Of a DNA stretch of 64,000 nt, positions 30,286 through 42,764 are shown piece after piece (within the stretch, counting starts at the first letter, position 1; every line of letters starts with the position of its first letter). This DNA comes from Bolinopsis microptera (lineage: Eukaryota; Ctenophora; Tentaculata; Lobata; Bolinopsidae). The stretch is taken from positions 2,728,001 through 2,792,000 of the forward strand of contig NC_087077.1 of the NCBI RefSeq assembly GCF_026151205.1, written 5' to 3'. A program made the translations under genes and the position numbers. The notes under the pieces are model-generated. The model saw only the letters and a list, made by a program, of their open reading frames with translations. It did no database searches and was not told the origin of the DNA.

Positions 30286-32061
30286 TGACTTCTTCCATGG
30301 CAACATAATTAGTAACCATTATATTACCGTCTAAAAAATTTTTTGTCAAAAATTAATTTTATAAAGTCTAAAAAAAATTGTGTCAAAAATTAATTTTATG
30401 AAGGAGTAAGTTGTCAAAGGATGCGCATTTGTATATTCATTTATTGCTTGTTTAATTTGTTTTTTGTGTTTAATTTACGATTATTTGTATTCGAGATTCT
30501 GCGATTAAATTTATTTTGTTGATTGTAATGTTGTGATATTGCATAATTTATTGTAAATGTAATATATGTTTCAGAAAATTATGTAATGTAACGCGATGGA
30601 AGTTCTTTAAGCGGGCAATTCCAGTCCAAACCCTGGAAAAATGACATAAAAGATTCGTTTTCACTTGTTTGCATGAAAAGCATTAATAATATAATAGGTA
30701 ACGAAGCGCGACAAAAAGCTTCCCTTGCACGTGAAGCCTCAGTTCTGTGATCGTTTCTAATAAATCCGATTACCGTCCGTCCGTTTATTGTTTGGTTCAG
30801 AAAAAGTTCAGGAAAAGTCAAAAGTTCAGGAAAAGTCAAAAGTTCAGGAAAAGTCAAAAGATCGCAGGAAGATCATTAGTAAAAGTAAATCAGTCACTGT
30901 CTACTATTCGTTATGGGTAATTCCTATAGTATGGATCAGTTCAGTGACATTGTAAGCACAATTTAAAGCATTTGCGGCCTTTTTTGCTTATCGACACAAA
31001 TATTTTCGTCATTAGTTTTCTCAAAACCCTAAAGTGCATCACTAATTAAAGAACCATAAATAAAATACCTTTTTCAATTGAACGATTTGTCACAAGGCCT
31101 AGATTTTTAATTTATTATGTGTTATGACTAATTTTTGATGAAGGACTGTGTTTTGCATTACGTTGCGCCATTTTGGCCAATTATCCTATATTAAGTTTAA
31201 TTAGAAATGCCTTGCCGTATACCTACGCTATAATTTACTGATAATACCCGTTTCATATAACTATATGATCATAGTCATACAATGTACGAACGTAGCGCCA
31301 GTTGCTTTACAAATTTTCAATCTTACAGGAGCTCCTGTACGTCTAGACGTACTATTTGACAAGCAGGAAGGTTGGAAATCATAAACTTGACATAAAATCT
31401 CAATCGGTGGAACAGTTTCAAAATCAGACAGGACACGAGGAGGAAGTTAGTGCCAGGGTAAGTTTAAAAAGTTGAAATGGCGTTTATTATCCGTTCTCAG
31501 TGTATTTTTAAATTTCATTCATAAACCATATGAATATGATATCTACATTTGAACCCTGTCCTTTTTATGACCCACTATACTAATCCTGGTGTCTCATTTA
31601 AACTTTTAAAGCATTATAAATCTAAATTAATTGAGGTAATTGATAATCATAGAGTTGATCATGATGTGTGGACTATGGTATTATAGAGTTATAGACAGAG
31701 TTTCTACTGATCCCTTTTAATTGGAAATTCTCAGCATCGAGCCAAGTTTCCAGTTGAGGACCAGAAAATGTGCAACTATCCAGTTCCTACTCTGAAAAAG
31801 AAGAGGATTTAAAAATACAGTTGGAGTGCGAGAAGACGAAGAACCGCCTTTCGGAGGAAACAATCGAAATGAAGAAGGGTCTGAAAACAATACCTAAAAA
31901 AACTGTCGGAAGTGGAAGAAGATTTATCGAACATCACACTAACTCAGACTGCTGTTGAAATTGATATGGACCCAATGGACTGCTCACATGAATCTCAATT
32001 AGGATCTTGTGAAAGATCTACTACTTTTTGATTTTATTAGCATCAATTTGTTTCCAAGCCA
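30286..32061. other. Non-coding or undetermined; possible decayed coiled-coil exons
   Basis: Four 17-base GTTCAGGAAAAGTCAAA units lie at 30805-30860. 31380-31457 (ending before a GTAAGT donor) and 31764-32030 contain short charged coiled-coil-like frames (SEKEEDLKIQLECEKTKNR). These do not join in phase and include a frameshift at an A7 run near 31903. They may be decayed upstream exons of the gene at 32062. Confidence 0.35.
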
Positions 32062-33330
32062 ATGTTGGTTATTCTGTTTTCTGATGTACGCTGCGAACAT
32101 GGAGTTTACTCGAATGCAGGCCTGAAAGCCAATGACCGGAAAAGATATTACATCGAAAAATTATCGAAAAGTTCAACCCTTTCCATTTTCAGCAATATCA
32201 GAGATCTCATACCCATAGACTTGATACCGAAAACGGAAAACCGCATCCTTGAACATCATGTCCACGTGAAAATTGATTTTGAGGATTCAGTTGAACTTCA
32301 AGTGGATGTTCTGGACGCTAAAGATAGAGTATCAAACAATTTTGTTAGCGCTAAGGACTCGGGTACTGATCTTAAGGTACAAACATTTTGTGATAATGCT
32401 CAATTTTTATCTAAACCATCATATTTAATAATTTTTTAATGGTTTCTTTTACATAAACATTTAAGAAACGGTAAAAGATTATTTTCGACATTTTTGCTGC
32501 AATAGTAAACCAATTTTGGACAATTTCATCATTCACGACGTCGAACATACCACGTCGTCGTCGAACGCGAACCATGCTTTTGGTGTAAGCAAGTTTTTAA
32601 TGCCTCACCCGCCTAGTTACGCAATACGCATGGCGACCAACATTTTGTAAAGTTGCTCCGTCGCAAAGTTATTTCTCAGTTTTAAAATGTTTCGTGCGCG
32701 CGATTTCACGAAAATTGACTTGTTGTATTTTATATTTTGCTGCATGCATAGTGTGAAGCTTGTTCGCTCTAAAATGTTATTTTAGTACTTGGTAAGTTTA
32801 ATGGAAGTTCCTCATATTCCCAATATTACTGGTGTTTAATTTATCTGCAACTTAACCAGGCTGATGAAAGTATACACAAAAATGAATCCTACCAAGACTC
32901 TGCTCGCTCCAAACTATGCAATATGGACACTAGACTCCAACAAGCAGAACAGGAGATAGTCCGTTTAGTGAAACAAGTCACTGGATTAATCAGTTAGTTA
33001 CTGTTTCAGTTGAATTACTCTTTTCATTTGATTTATGTGTCAGATCCAAAATGAAAAACGTCCAAACTTGTTGAATATAAAGGACTTATTTAAAATTTGA
33101 AACTTAAATGATTTCCACACAATGTTCCTCACCAAATAATTTTCCTAGGAGACGATGAAGCTAATAAGAAAGAGCTACAAGCAGCACATGATTTGATCGC
33201 TCAATCTAACGAAGTAATATTAAAGCTCCAATCTAACGCCCATAGTATGGAGATCATATACAAAAGTATGATCAATCAATTTACTGAAGAAAAACAGTTT
33301 CAAGAGGAAATTTCTCGCATTCCGAAGTAA
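32062..33330 (+). CDS. Possible small coiled-coil gene (3 exons)
   Basis: Three exons join in phase: 32062-32376 (donor GTACAA), 32860-32992 (acceptor TTAACCAG, donor GTTAGT) and 33149-33330 (acceptor TTTCCTAG, stop TAA 33328-33330), giving 209 residues. The last two exons read as coiled coil (RLQQAEQEIVRLVKQVTGLI; KKELQAAHDLIAQSNEVIL). No known domain is recognised. The consistent phases support a real gene, but the upstream sequence looks decayed and the start is uncertain, so it could be the 3' part of a pseudogene. Confidence 0.35.
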
Positions 33331-34440
33331 CTCAGGAAAACGGGAATCTCTCTTGTCAAGGTGGAAGTGTACCTGATCTCTGAACTATCACAGGATATGG
33401 ATAATTCTATTCACAGGATCAGCCGAAAGAATTAACAGCTCTTGCAAGATCTAGCTAACTTTGCAACCCAACAACACCTTAGCTCGAATAGAACTGTTAT
33501 AACATCACTGGATTTGCAATAACCCTAACTTGATACTAACTTAACATCAGAGTTGAAAAATACGTATTTAACGTATTTTATAAAATATCAAAAAAACGTT
33601 AAATACGGCGTATTTTATTTTCGCTGAATAAAATTCGTTAAAATACGTTACAAGTGATTTTGTAGCATTAAGAGCTCCAATGAAATAATAAGTACTATTT
33701 CTAATTATACAAGTTAAAAGTTTGATTAAAACTCGCGTAGCTCTGTAGTTTATCACATCGCGTATGATTTAAGGGAACTGTGCACGTGCTAAAGCGTACC
33801 AAAGCGTGCAAATACGAATTATTTTAACTTGATACTAACTAACATACTCACATCGTATGATACAATCTCTAACAAACAAAACCTACAAGAACCAAGTATA
33901 AATGCAAGCATATTGTTTTGATAATCTTCTCGAAGTTTTGATAACGAATAGAAAGATAAATGATAGATATTGACGCCTAGAAGAGGACACGGCAAGGATA
34001 TTTTTGTTAAACGTCTGCGATCACTGATGTTTGACAAACGGTCGATTTATGCTTATAAAGTTATAAAGTGGTACTTGATTAAATTACTCTGATGAAAATA
34101 CACAAGGTGTAGTTTTCGTCCATCTTTGTAGCTTGATATGATCTCGTCATTATTTGGAAATATGGTTATAGAGACTGTTCACTCATGATATGAAACATTT
34201 AATTTCCGAGCACATGATGTGCATAATTTCCAACCGATTTGGTGGTAATAATATATACCTCCGAGTAAAATGAGCGAACAGTTTCTTCCGAGGAATAATG
34301 ACTTTCGATTTCAAGTTCATCTGATTTCAAGTTCATCTAAAAGATGAATTATTGCGCTATTGTTAAATAGCCGCATAGTATTATATGTATGTTCAAAGTT
34401 TGATATCTCCAATAATAGCTGGATTTTGAGAATTAATACA
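33331..34440. other. Non-coding, AT-rich
   Basis: No gene. 33550-33655 contains several AAATACGTATTT/AACGTATTTTAT dyads. Nothing else is recognised. Confidence 0.5.
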
Positions 34441-37065
34441 CGATAAAAGGTTACTTGATAAAAGTTACTTGATTGTTATATTAAGTGACTTCAAGTTATT
34501 TGTTTAAAGTGACTTGATTGTGTTATTAACTAACTTGGTAACTTGGTAAGGTTTATCCTCGTAGCAGGAAGGGTCATCAGATGTCTGACCACCGTGATGG
34601 CGTGTAGTCTACCAAGGAATTCGACCAGCTGCACGTATAACCGGAAACCGGAGGGTTATCCGGTATCAAAGCAAGAAACTTAGACAAACTGACTTTGAAG
34701 CTGGCAAACGTTTTCTCGGCTTTCACTTCACTCGGCACCTTATTCCACAGTTTGGATCCTTTTACTGCGAACGAGCTATCATACAGTGTCTGGTTTCTCA
34801 TCGAACTCGACTTTGATAGAGAAGGAACAACTGCTTTAGTGCCATATCTGGATGTTTCCACAAACTCGATGCTACAGCTATTTGGAACAACGTTATGGTA
34901 CGTTTTCCACATCACCAAGATGATGTATCTCTCCCTTCTCCGTTGCAGGGACATTAACTTCAAATGAGCTAGCCTCTCCCAGTAGTTTAAGCTGTATAGA
35001 CCACCAATGCGGCTTGTAAAGGTACGCTGGACCCCCTCCAAAAGCTGAATCTCTGTCGTCTTGACTGGGTCCCACAGCGGACAACAGTACTCCAATAAGC
35101 TTCTGACTAGAGACTTGTAGAGGGTCATCATAACCACTTTATCCCGTGTCTTAAACACACTGAACACCCAAGACAGTTTACTTCTAGCTTTGGTGACCAT
35201 ATCCCCGACGTGTTTAGACCAGCTCAGATCGCTTGACACTTTTACACCAAGGTCTCTAACGTTTTCTACGGGATAAAGAGTGACGTCACTAGAAACATTG
35301 TAGAGGAGACTTTCTACGTAAAAGGGAAGTTCACTTGATAAGTTCCTCTTATTGTGTAGGTGGTTTAGGAGTTCGAACTTCTGCTCGTGTAACTTCATGT
35401 TGTTACATAGGGACCAATCTATAATGCTGTAAAGATCAGTCTGAAGAAGTTGGCAGTCTTCAAGGCAGCTAATTTGCTTGGAAACCCTAGTATCGTCTGC
35501 AAAGAAGCTCACTCTAGAATGCTTAACCACGTCCTCTAGGTCGTTGATGAACAACAGGAAGAACAGTGGACCTAAAACACTGCCCTGAGGCACCCCGCTT
35601 AACACCTTAGCGCTGTCTGAATGCACACCGTTCACGACAACAACTTGGTCACGACCAGTTAAGAAGGATTGAATCCATCTTAAGAGCTTCTCCTGGAATC
35701 CATATCTTTTCAGCTTAAGAAGAAGTAGATCCAAGTCGACTTTGTCAAAAGCTTTCGCAAAGTCGAGGTAGATTGAATCGGTGTCATTTCCTTTCGTGAA
35801 ACCTTCGTAAATGTCGTCAAAGTGCTCCAACATTTGGGTGAGACAGCTTCTATTTGACCTGAATCCGTGCTGTTTGTCCGATAACAGATCATTAGAATCA
35901 AGGTACTGGGTCATGTGCTTTCTGACGACCCTTTCATACACCTTCACTACGTGAGAAGTCAGCGTCACAGGTCTATAGTTTACAGCTTCACATCTGCTAC
36001 CTTTCTTGAAGAGAGGAGTGACATATCCGGTCTTGTAGTAGCTTGGGACGATGCCAGACGACATAGATTCTGTCCAGATGAGATAGATAGGGACCGCTAA
36101 GCTAGAGGTACATCTTTTCAGCAGGATGGAGGGGATGCCATCGGGTCCCGGTGCAGAGTCAAGCTTTAGTTCCGATATAGCGTCCTTTACGTGGTCGAGA
36201 GTGAGGACAGGTTCTTTATCTCGACAAGTAATGGGCGGCACCGCAAATTCAGGCATGGATTTGTAGGGGCAGTTAGGGTCACTATAGACTGAGCAAAACT
36301 GAGTCTGGAGGATGTTCGCAAGATCCTTCTTCTCTGTGACAAGCTTATTTTCACTATTAAGAAGAGTTGTGATGTTTTGCTTCACTTTGGAGAACGATTT
36401 CGCGTAGGAATAAAAGTATTTCGGATTAGCTTTTATCTTATTCACCGCTCTCCTTTCGCCCTCATCAAAATGGTGTACTATAGCTTCCTTAATCTCAAAG
36501 CTGATTAATCCGATTTCGTCTTCAAGCTGTTTCATTCGAGCATGGTCGCCGCTGCACTCTGCCGCTGAAAGACGATTCTTGAGTCTGGACTTCTTCCTTC
36601 TCAGCGAGTTGTAGACATTCGGTTTTCCTTTAGGAGGTCGTTTCCTTGGGACATTTTCAAGACAAACGTTTAGCACTTTACGTGTAAAATTTATCGGAAA
36701 TTCTTCAAAGGTAGTGGAACCTCGAACCTGTTTCCAGTCCACACTACTGAGAGCTTCGTTAAGTTCCTCGAAATCAGTATGGTTAAAATCTAGAGCCCGA
36801 AAGTTCATTTCGTCCAGATACGTGAGCTTAGCTTCCTCAAGTAATGCAGGGTTAAAAGAGAGGAGAGCATTAACCATGTTAAGTGACTTTGAGAAATACA
36901 AGTTACTCGATAAAAGTAACTTGATTGTAGTATATTTTAGTGATTTTGAGTTATTTGTTAAAAGTGACTTGATTGTAGTATCAAGTGATTTTGAAGAATG
37001 CTAGTTACTTGTTAAAAGTGACTTTGAAGATTACAAGTAATTTCATAAACGTGACTTGATTTTCA
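34440..37065. repeat. AAGTGACTTGAT tandem repeat split by a LINE
   Basis: Degenerate tandem units built on AAAAGTGACTTGATTGTAGTA and AAGTGATTTTGAAGTTA occupy 34440-34550 and resume at about 36880-37065. The LINE between them evidently inserted into a pre-existing satellite-like array. Exact unit boundaries are not resolved. Confidence 0.65.
34577..36901 (-). CDS. Jockey/CR1-like LINE reverse transcriptase (endonuclease missing)
   Basis: 774 codons; the first ten or so come from flanking repeat DNA. RT landmarks are DSAPGPDGIPSILLKRC, TPLFKKGSRCEAVNYRPVTL, KQHGFRSNRSCLTQM, YLDFAKAFDKVD, GVPQGSVLGPLFFLLFINDL and the catalytic VSFFADDTRV. The C-terminal block EYCCPLWDPVKT ... RRRERYIILVMWK ends in PDNPPVSG, shared with the fragment at 14157-14726. 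The APE endonuclease is absent, so this is a 5'-truncated copy. The open frame implies recent insertion. Confidence 0.88.
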   Translation of the reverse strand: MYFSKSLNMVNALLSFNPALLEEAKLTYLDEMNFRALDFNHTDFEELNEALSSVDWKQVRGSTTFEEFPINFTRKVLNVCLENVPRKRPPKGKPNVYNSLRRKKSRLKNRLSAAECSGDHARMKQLEDEIGLISFEIKEAIVHHFDEGERRAVNKIKANPKYFYSYAKSFSKVKQNITTLLNSENKLVTEKKDLANILQTQFCSVYSDPNCPYKSMPEFAVPPITCRDKEPVLTLDHVKDAISELKLDSAPGPDGIPSILLKRCTSSLAVPIYLIWTESMSSGIVPSYYKTGYVTPLFKKGSRCEAVNYRPVTLTSHVVKVYERVVRKHMTQYLDSNDLLSDKQHGFRSNRSCLTQMLEHFDDIYEGFTKGNDTDSIYLDFAKAFDKVDLDLLLLKLKRYGFQEKLLRWIQSFLTGRDQVVVVNGVHSDSAKVLSGVPQGSVLGPLFFLLFINDLEDVVKHSRVSFFADDTRVSKQISCLEDCQLLQTDLYSIIDWSLCNNMKLHEQKFELLNHLHNKRNLSSELPFYVESLLYNVSSDVTLYPVENVRDLGVKVSSDLSWSKHVGDMVTKARSKLSWVFSVFKTRDKVVMMTLYKSLVRSLLEYCCPLWDPVKTTEIQLLEGVQRTFTSRIGGLYSLNYWERLAHLKLMSLQRRRERYIILVMWKTYHNVVPNSCSIEFVETSRYGTKAVVPSLSKSSSMRNQTLYDSSFAVKGSKLWNKVPSEVKAEKTFASFKVSLSKFLALIPDNPPVSGYTCSWSNSLVDYTPSRWSDI

Positions 37066-37822
37066 AGCATATGTTACCATGATGCCTATTATTTAATAGG
37101 AATATTCATCAACATCACTTAATGGTACTCATAATAACAGGCAATTTTGTCCTGAGTAATATTGCAAATCAATATATATATATGAATATGATGCGAATTT
37201 TTTTATTGGCATTAATTTAGACGAAAAACGTCATAGTTTATAAATACATGTGTGTAAATTTTGTGTAATTTTGTGTAAGTTTACATATATTTATCCGGTT
37301 ACAATTTTACTGACGAGAAAGATAATCAGTCTAAATTAATGCCAATAAGAGTATGTTTTGAAATTTCCAATATACTTAAAAGTCGAACTATGATACTTGC
37401 TAAATGTCTTATACATTATAGTGAATATCATATCATGTGATCGTATGCTCCGATTTCCATGCTATGCTATATATTTATTGATATCTTTGTTAACCAGACA
37501 AAGAAAAAAGAAACAAAAAAACTTTTAAAAAGGACACCCATCGTTTGCAACCCATGTAACGTTTTAAACGTTGCAAATTTGTTTTTGAGTCCGGAAATTC
37601 TTGTTTTATTTTGTCAGGAATCTAAAATACACTTGAAATAGTAATTTATGTAAATAGCTATATTAGTATATTGGTTGAATGAGATTTAAAATCAATAAAA
37701 TGTATCATGCTCATAGGCATAACTGTGTTCATCAAATAGATGATCAATATAAGTCCAAGTACCAACATCATAATTTTAAGCCAAATTTGCTGAACTTAAA
37801 AAACTTAAAATACTTATTATTA
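37066..37822. other. Non-coding; second copy of a dispersed repeat
   Basis: AT-rich DNA. 37535-37740 is the second copy of the repeat at 19880-20090. No gene. Confidence 0.6.
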
Positions 37823-39329
37823 TCACTCCGGCTTGCTGGTGCTTCTCGAGCCATAGTTTGAGCAAACAACACAAGGATTGTTCCTAACGAAAGGGACCAT
37901 CTGGACCGCGTTATCATTGCTTACAGTTATACCAGCCACGATCCCGGACTCATTGTTTGGGATCGACCTTACTTGTTTAGCAAGCCGTTTCATCATTTTA
38001 GGAGTGAGGACATATATAAGAGGATCTGTTAGAGTGTTTAAGTAAAGGAGAACCTGCGCAGACCATTTGAGCGGACATGTTCCAGTCCTTTTGACAATAT
38101 CTATGATAATGAACGCTGGAACCCACGATAGAGAGAAGATAACAATCATTATAACTGCTCTGATAAGGAGACTTTTGTTCTTCTTAGTTCCGACTCGCTC
38201 GCTCCTGCACATTCTCCACGACATAGCAGAGTAAGCCACAATGTTGACCGCCAGTGTTCCTAGGCCACAGAACGCGGTGGGGAAATGATAGAAGATACTG
38301 TGTCGGAGCCACTCAGCAGGTTCACAAACACTACCAGCAGAGTAGTTGACAACAGAGCCGACCTTAGCTATCTCCTGGTAAATCACGATAACGATTGTAA
38401 CAGATAAGGGAAACAGCCAGCATAACAGGGTGAGTAGATGTTGTCTGCGGTGATGAGCGTGGGTTTTGTAGCTGAAAAGTGCAAATTGGTTTAAAGTAAG
38501 GTCAAAGAATAATGGCATTGAGCAGCTTATCTTTAAGTCTTATCTTTAAGAGTTCTGTAAGGGTAAGGAAACCAAGGAAACCAGGGAAACCAAGGAAACC
38601 AAGGAGACCAAGGAAACCAAAGAAACCAATGAAACCAAGGAAAGAGGATCGAGAGAAACAGAGCTGGATCAAGGGAATAAAAGGCCGGGAGCAAAGGGAT
38701 TAAAGGAGTCAGTGGGATTAAGTGGATCAAGATGAAATGGGTCAAAGGGAGAAAACAGGGAAATCTCAAATTATGACAGTCAGTTTAATTATCCAAATTA
38801 GAAATAAGCACCCTGCACCAACCTAAAAGGATAGAAAATAGCAGCTAGTCGGTCGGTTGTGATAGGGAGTACTGACAAGAAGTTGGCTGCCGGCAGAATG
38901 GATGCCAGATATACTCCAGTTTCGCACAATTGTTTAATAGAAACTGTACCAATAAAACCTGAAAATGTATTAAGTAGCGTGGCAGAAATAAAAAATGATA
39001 GAAATAATAATGTGTTACGATAAAAAATTTATATATTTACTCAGAATTGTGTAGACATCAGATTAAAGAGGACCTGAAACATGTTAGTCTCACTTACTGC
39101 GACCCCTGAAGATCACCCCAAACAGTGCCATTACTGCGTCAGATACCGCAAGATTCATGTACGCTTGATGGTACGATTTCTGATACTTTCTTTTCCAAGT
39201 AAAGTAAATCAGTACACAAATATTGATCAAGAAAGCTACGGTCATAATGCTAATGAAGGTTAGAGCAAACTTGCATTTTTTGCAATCCAGGTCAATCTTC
39301 AGTCCGAGTGGATTATGGTATGTTTTCAT
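37823..39329 (-). CDS. Rhodopsin-type GPCR, three exons
   Basis: Exons 39098-39329 (donor GTAAGT), 38823-38958 (acceptor ACATTTTCAG, donor GTTGGT) and 37823-38471 (acceptor CACTTTTCAG) join in phase into 338 residues. TM1 is in exon 1 (FALTFISIMTVAFLIN), as is TM2 with the canonical LAVSD. TM3 ends TDRLAAIFYPF (DRY position) across the exon 2-3 junction. TM6 has SLSWVP (CWxP position) and TM7 has DPLIYVL (NPxxY position). A second-loop cysteine (SVCEPAEW) could pair with the one before TM3 (KQLCETG). It is a plasma-membrane class A receptor, ligand unknown, and not a close relative of the two intronless receptors at 1-5.3 kb. Confidence 0.85.
38565..38640 (+). repeat. Short AAACCAAGG tandem repeat in a GPCR intron
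   Basis: About nine degenerate 9-base units of AAACCARGG lie between exons 2 and 3 of the GPCR. They account for open frames of low-complexity K/P/R on one strand and W/F/P on the other. Confidence 0.8.
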
Positions 39330-41780
39330 CCTAAATATTTTGCTCTTGGTTAATACAAATGTAAATCAAATATCAAACTTACTGGGCGGTGCTCAGCCTG
39401 TCATTCCGCCGAATCTTTATAGCCTGGGTCCCCTTTGACTTTATAGCCTGGGGTCCCCAGGTAAATATAAAACATGTTTTTAAATTTACCCACAGAACTG
39501 AGTATATACGGATACCCAGGGTCCCAGGCTGCAGCTACAGCTGGTCAGCTCTTACTTATACATGGCCCAGGCTGAACACTACAGGGGGGGGGGGGGGGGA
39601 GGGGGCAAACACCTACGTACTGGGTATTATTTAACATATTACTTAGTTATGTTTCATATTTGAGACTTTTCAATTGGCATACTTTAACTATTGCCATCAT
39701 TTGAAAATTTGAAAATTTGAAAATGTTCAAAATACCAGGATTAGAACCTGTAAGACTGGCCTCCGCCCTCCAGCTCGCCATTTTTGACATTCAACATTTA
39801 AGCAAATTGATGATGTTCAAAGGGTGCAGGATGTTCAGCTCAACAAAATGCCGGTGAAAATTATTTCGTAGGCCCTCCAGATCCAGTCTTAACCTTAAAT
39901 TAGGCATAAGTCATTAGCTGAAGTAGCTCTGATACCTCGGATTAGAGCCTGTAAGACTGGCCTCCAGCTGCAGGTTTTTCAGTTCGACAAAATACCGGTG
40001 GAAATTATTTTAGGCCCTAAAATTACTTCTCCAGATCCAGTCTTAACCTTCAATTAGCTGAACTGTGCATATATATTATATATCAAAAAACAAGTAGTAT
40101 AGTGAACAGAAGGATAAAAAACGCGGAAACAGTAATCGTTGAAAAATTAAAGACGAGATCCTGACTGCAAAGTCAGGTCTCATAATTGTAAATTATTGTT
40201 GATTCTAACTAATGATAAATCGTTGTAATTATGCCTGCTGGTTGCTCCTTGTAGCAAAAACTAGTTAAGAAAATATGACGCAGATGGCACATGAAACTGG
40301 AAACCAAGCCTGAAAACTAAAACTAAAAGTCCCACCTATGCAAACTGGACACTAACAAATATCAGATAGGTGGGAAATTTGTTACAGCTGTTCACCATGC
40401 AGAGTCTCAGTAACCTGGGGCCATGAATTCATAAAGCGATGAAATTGGAAGCAGATGTAATATACAAACAGCATAGTATGGTTTGATCAGTTCAATTGCA
40501 CTCCGGACCATTCTCTGCTAGTAGTCAATAACTACACTGTGGTTACTGTAAGTGTAAGGTATAGTAGAAGATATTATTATTAGAAAAGGAGCGTCAGAAT
40601 TAAAAGCTTTAAGCCTTTCTTATCACCTTACACATGTATATTGTACATTACACCGCGACCGTCAGTAAGTAAACATTACAAATACAATAGTACAATGTGC
40701 ATATTGCATATCAATTATTATTTATATTGGTCGAAAGATCGGCTGAAAGAAAGATATAGCAATACCATAAGTATTACCATAAAGCAGTAATCATATGTTA
40801 ATGTAGTCAATGCAAGTTGTGCGATGGATCGTCCTCAAAGTATTTCAGATCAACCAACCTTCCGATCGAAAAAAAGGGGAAGAGACGCCACCATGCACCA
40901 AATCTATAAGTAAATATAATTATAGATAAGTATGTTAGCCGTATATTAGGATATCAGAGATGAACGCGGTTAGGATATGAAACTGGGACAATGCTGATCA
41001 CCGTATGAACAAACAAAACTGCAACTTATCGATGATATTAATATCACACAGACAGAAAGATAAGATTCTAATTTGGTGCCGAGGCGGCCAATTGATGGCA
41101 GGTGGGGTTATTATAGCTGTGGAAACAGCACAGCTATTAGTCCATGGTAGCTGTACGATTATACAGAATTTCATCAATTTGTACAGGACAGTCACAAAAA
41201 CAATATTATGCTTAATATCATGCTAGTGAATATGTTCCAGTAATTTCTCCATCGAAGTTTCGCCATGATCGATATTGGATCGTTTCCAATAAATAAATAA
41301 ACCAATCGTTGTGAATCATATTGAAATTACGGCCTGAAATACTTATGAAGCAGGTGGTTGAAAATTGCATTGTCGATCTACAGGTCCAGCAGAACAAATT
41401 GATTACTAAACACGATACCTCAATATTCTTCAGCTCTGTTCGGGCAGACAACCGACACAAACAGTCCACTAATTTTTGGGTAGCCCTGCCACTAACCACC
41501 TCCAGTACAAATTGAGGAATCATCCCACAAAATTGAAGAACGATGATCAATAATCTGTTGATCGAGCATTCAAGTTGCGTAGTTTCATTTTGCGCCAGGC
41601 TTCTTGGATATTGCCTATCCATTTGTTGGTACTATGGATGATGGATATTGCCAACTGCCAGTCATTATCGAAGTACACTCTCACTGCCGTTTTAAAATTG
41701 TTAGCTCTCGTTATCGCACTGCTTATCTGTTGATAATTACACCGCTACTGCGCTGCTAGCTTGTTGTGCTGATCTTAACG
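39330..41780. other. Non-coding with short repeats
   Basis: Contains a copy of element E at about 39381-39465 with an internal duplication, a G18 homopolymer at about 39583-39600, and a direct duplication of about 150 bp (39728-39900 and 39938-40065, both with GTAAGACTGGCCTCC and CCAGATCCAGTCTTAACCTT). Open frames at 41000-41620 have no recognisable domain. Part of 41640-41780 may be the 5' region of the ORF1-only LINE. Confidence 0.5.
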
Positions 41781-42764
41781 ATGGCAGATTTGGACTTGGA
41801 AAGTATCAATTACATGTGGAATGAGATGTTCACCTGGAGCAAAGAGACTCTGAAGAAATTTGGCAAGCCTTACGGAAAGTTAAAGGACATTGCGGACGCT
41901 AAGAACTTCAACAGACTGAATAAGCCGGAGATTGTCGATGTGTGTGGTCGATCTTTTGAGTATACGAACTATCTTATGGAGACCGTTGAAGCGTATATAT
42001 AGCGTATAATAAGAATGTGTTGACTAGACTTCAGGGTCAGTTAATTGAGAAGCAAGAGCAGGTTATCAGTGTTCAGGCCGAGCTATCAGCTTGCAAGACT
42101 GAGCAACTAGAAGCGATGAAGAAAACTGTGTCAAGTTCAGTTGCTGATTCAGTGAAAGCGGAGTTCCAATCTTTATACAGCTCAGTCGTTCAAAGTTTGC
42201 CAGCACAGTCTCCAGTAATCAGCCCGGAAGCATTGACGTCTGTAGTCAAGACTATTGTTGCAGAGGAGGACCGCAGCAGGAACCTTCTTATCTTCGGTCT
42301 GCCTGAGGAAAAAGAAGAGAAGCTTACCTGAGGACCCCAGGCTATTATGTTCATTAACATAATATTTTTGGCGGAATGACAGGCTGAGCGCGGCCCAGTA
42401 AAGAGAAGCTCGAATCTCAAGTCAGTGAAGTTCTGGAAACTATTGGCATAAAGCCAAAAGTAGAGGCTCAGAGAATAGGAAAAAAGAAAACGGTTGACTC
42501 AACGCGACCAGTTAAAGTTACCACCTCAAACTCGCTCATCGTTAATCAGATTCTGAGGAATGCCAGGAACCTGCGGCAGAGTGAGAAGTTTAAGACAGTT
42601 TTCTTGAGCCCTGATTGGTCTGTCGAACAGAGGAAGCTCCGGAAAGATCTGGTACAGGACATGAAGAAGCGGGCACTTGCAGAACCGACCAAAAAGTTTT
42701 ACATAATAAGGACGGGCAAATTTATTGTGCCGATGAGAGCAACGGTTGACAACTTTTTTTGAGT
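41781..42764 (+). pseudogene. LINE ORF1 (coiled coil + RRM type) without ORF2
   Basis: Reads MADLDLESINYMWNEMF..., then a coiled coil (about 42017-42140), then an RRM-like domain starting DRSRNLLIFGLPEE and ending TKKFYIIRTGKFIVP with stop at 42762-42764. This is the layout of L1/CR1-type ORF1 RNA-binding chaperones. Two lesions are visible: a 2-base TA insertion in a TATATA run near 42000, and a 78 bp element E insertion at 42324 with its 8-bp duplication. No endonuclease or reverse transcriptase follows. The 3' region ends near 43090 (AACCCAGTTCCCAATCAAAT), so it resembles a half-LINE. Confidence 0.75.
42324..42401. mobile_element. Element E: 78 bp inverted-repeat insertion, 8-bp TSD
   Basis: Starts TTACCTGAGGACCCCAGGCT and ends in the complement of TTACTGGGCCGCGCTCAGCC, an imperfect inverted repeat. 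It is flanked by the 8-bp duplication AGAGAAGC (42316-42323, 42402-42409). Removing the element and one duplication restores continuity of the LINE ORF1 frame, which independently confirms the boundaries. Other copies are at about 2656, 3425, 3623 and 39381. Confidence 0.85.

Noticed and set aside
30579-30857. 92-codon minus-strand frame with repeated TFPELL
   Set aside because: The repeated peptide is a translation of a short tandem DNA repeat; no other support.
38512-38769. Pro/Lys/Arg-rich and Trp/Phe/Pro-rich open frames
   Set aside because: Both come from the AAACCAAGG repeat in the GPCR intron.
41218-41622. 134-codon minus-strand frame
   Set aside because: No domain, no splice partner, and another frame is open antisense to it; probably chance.
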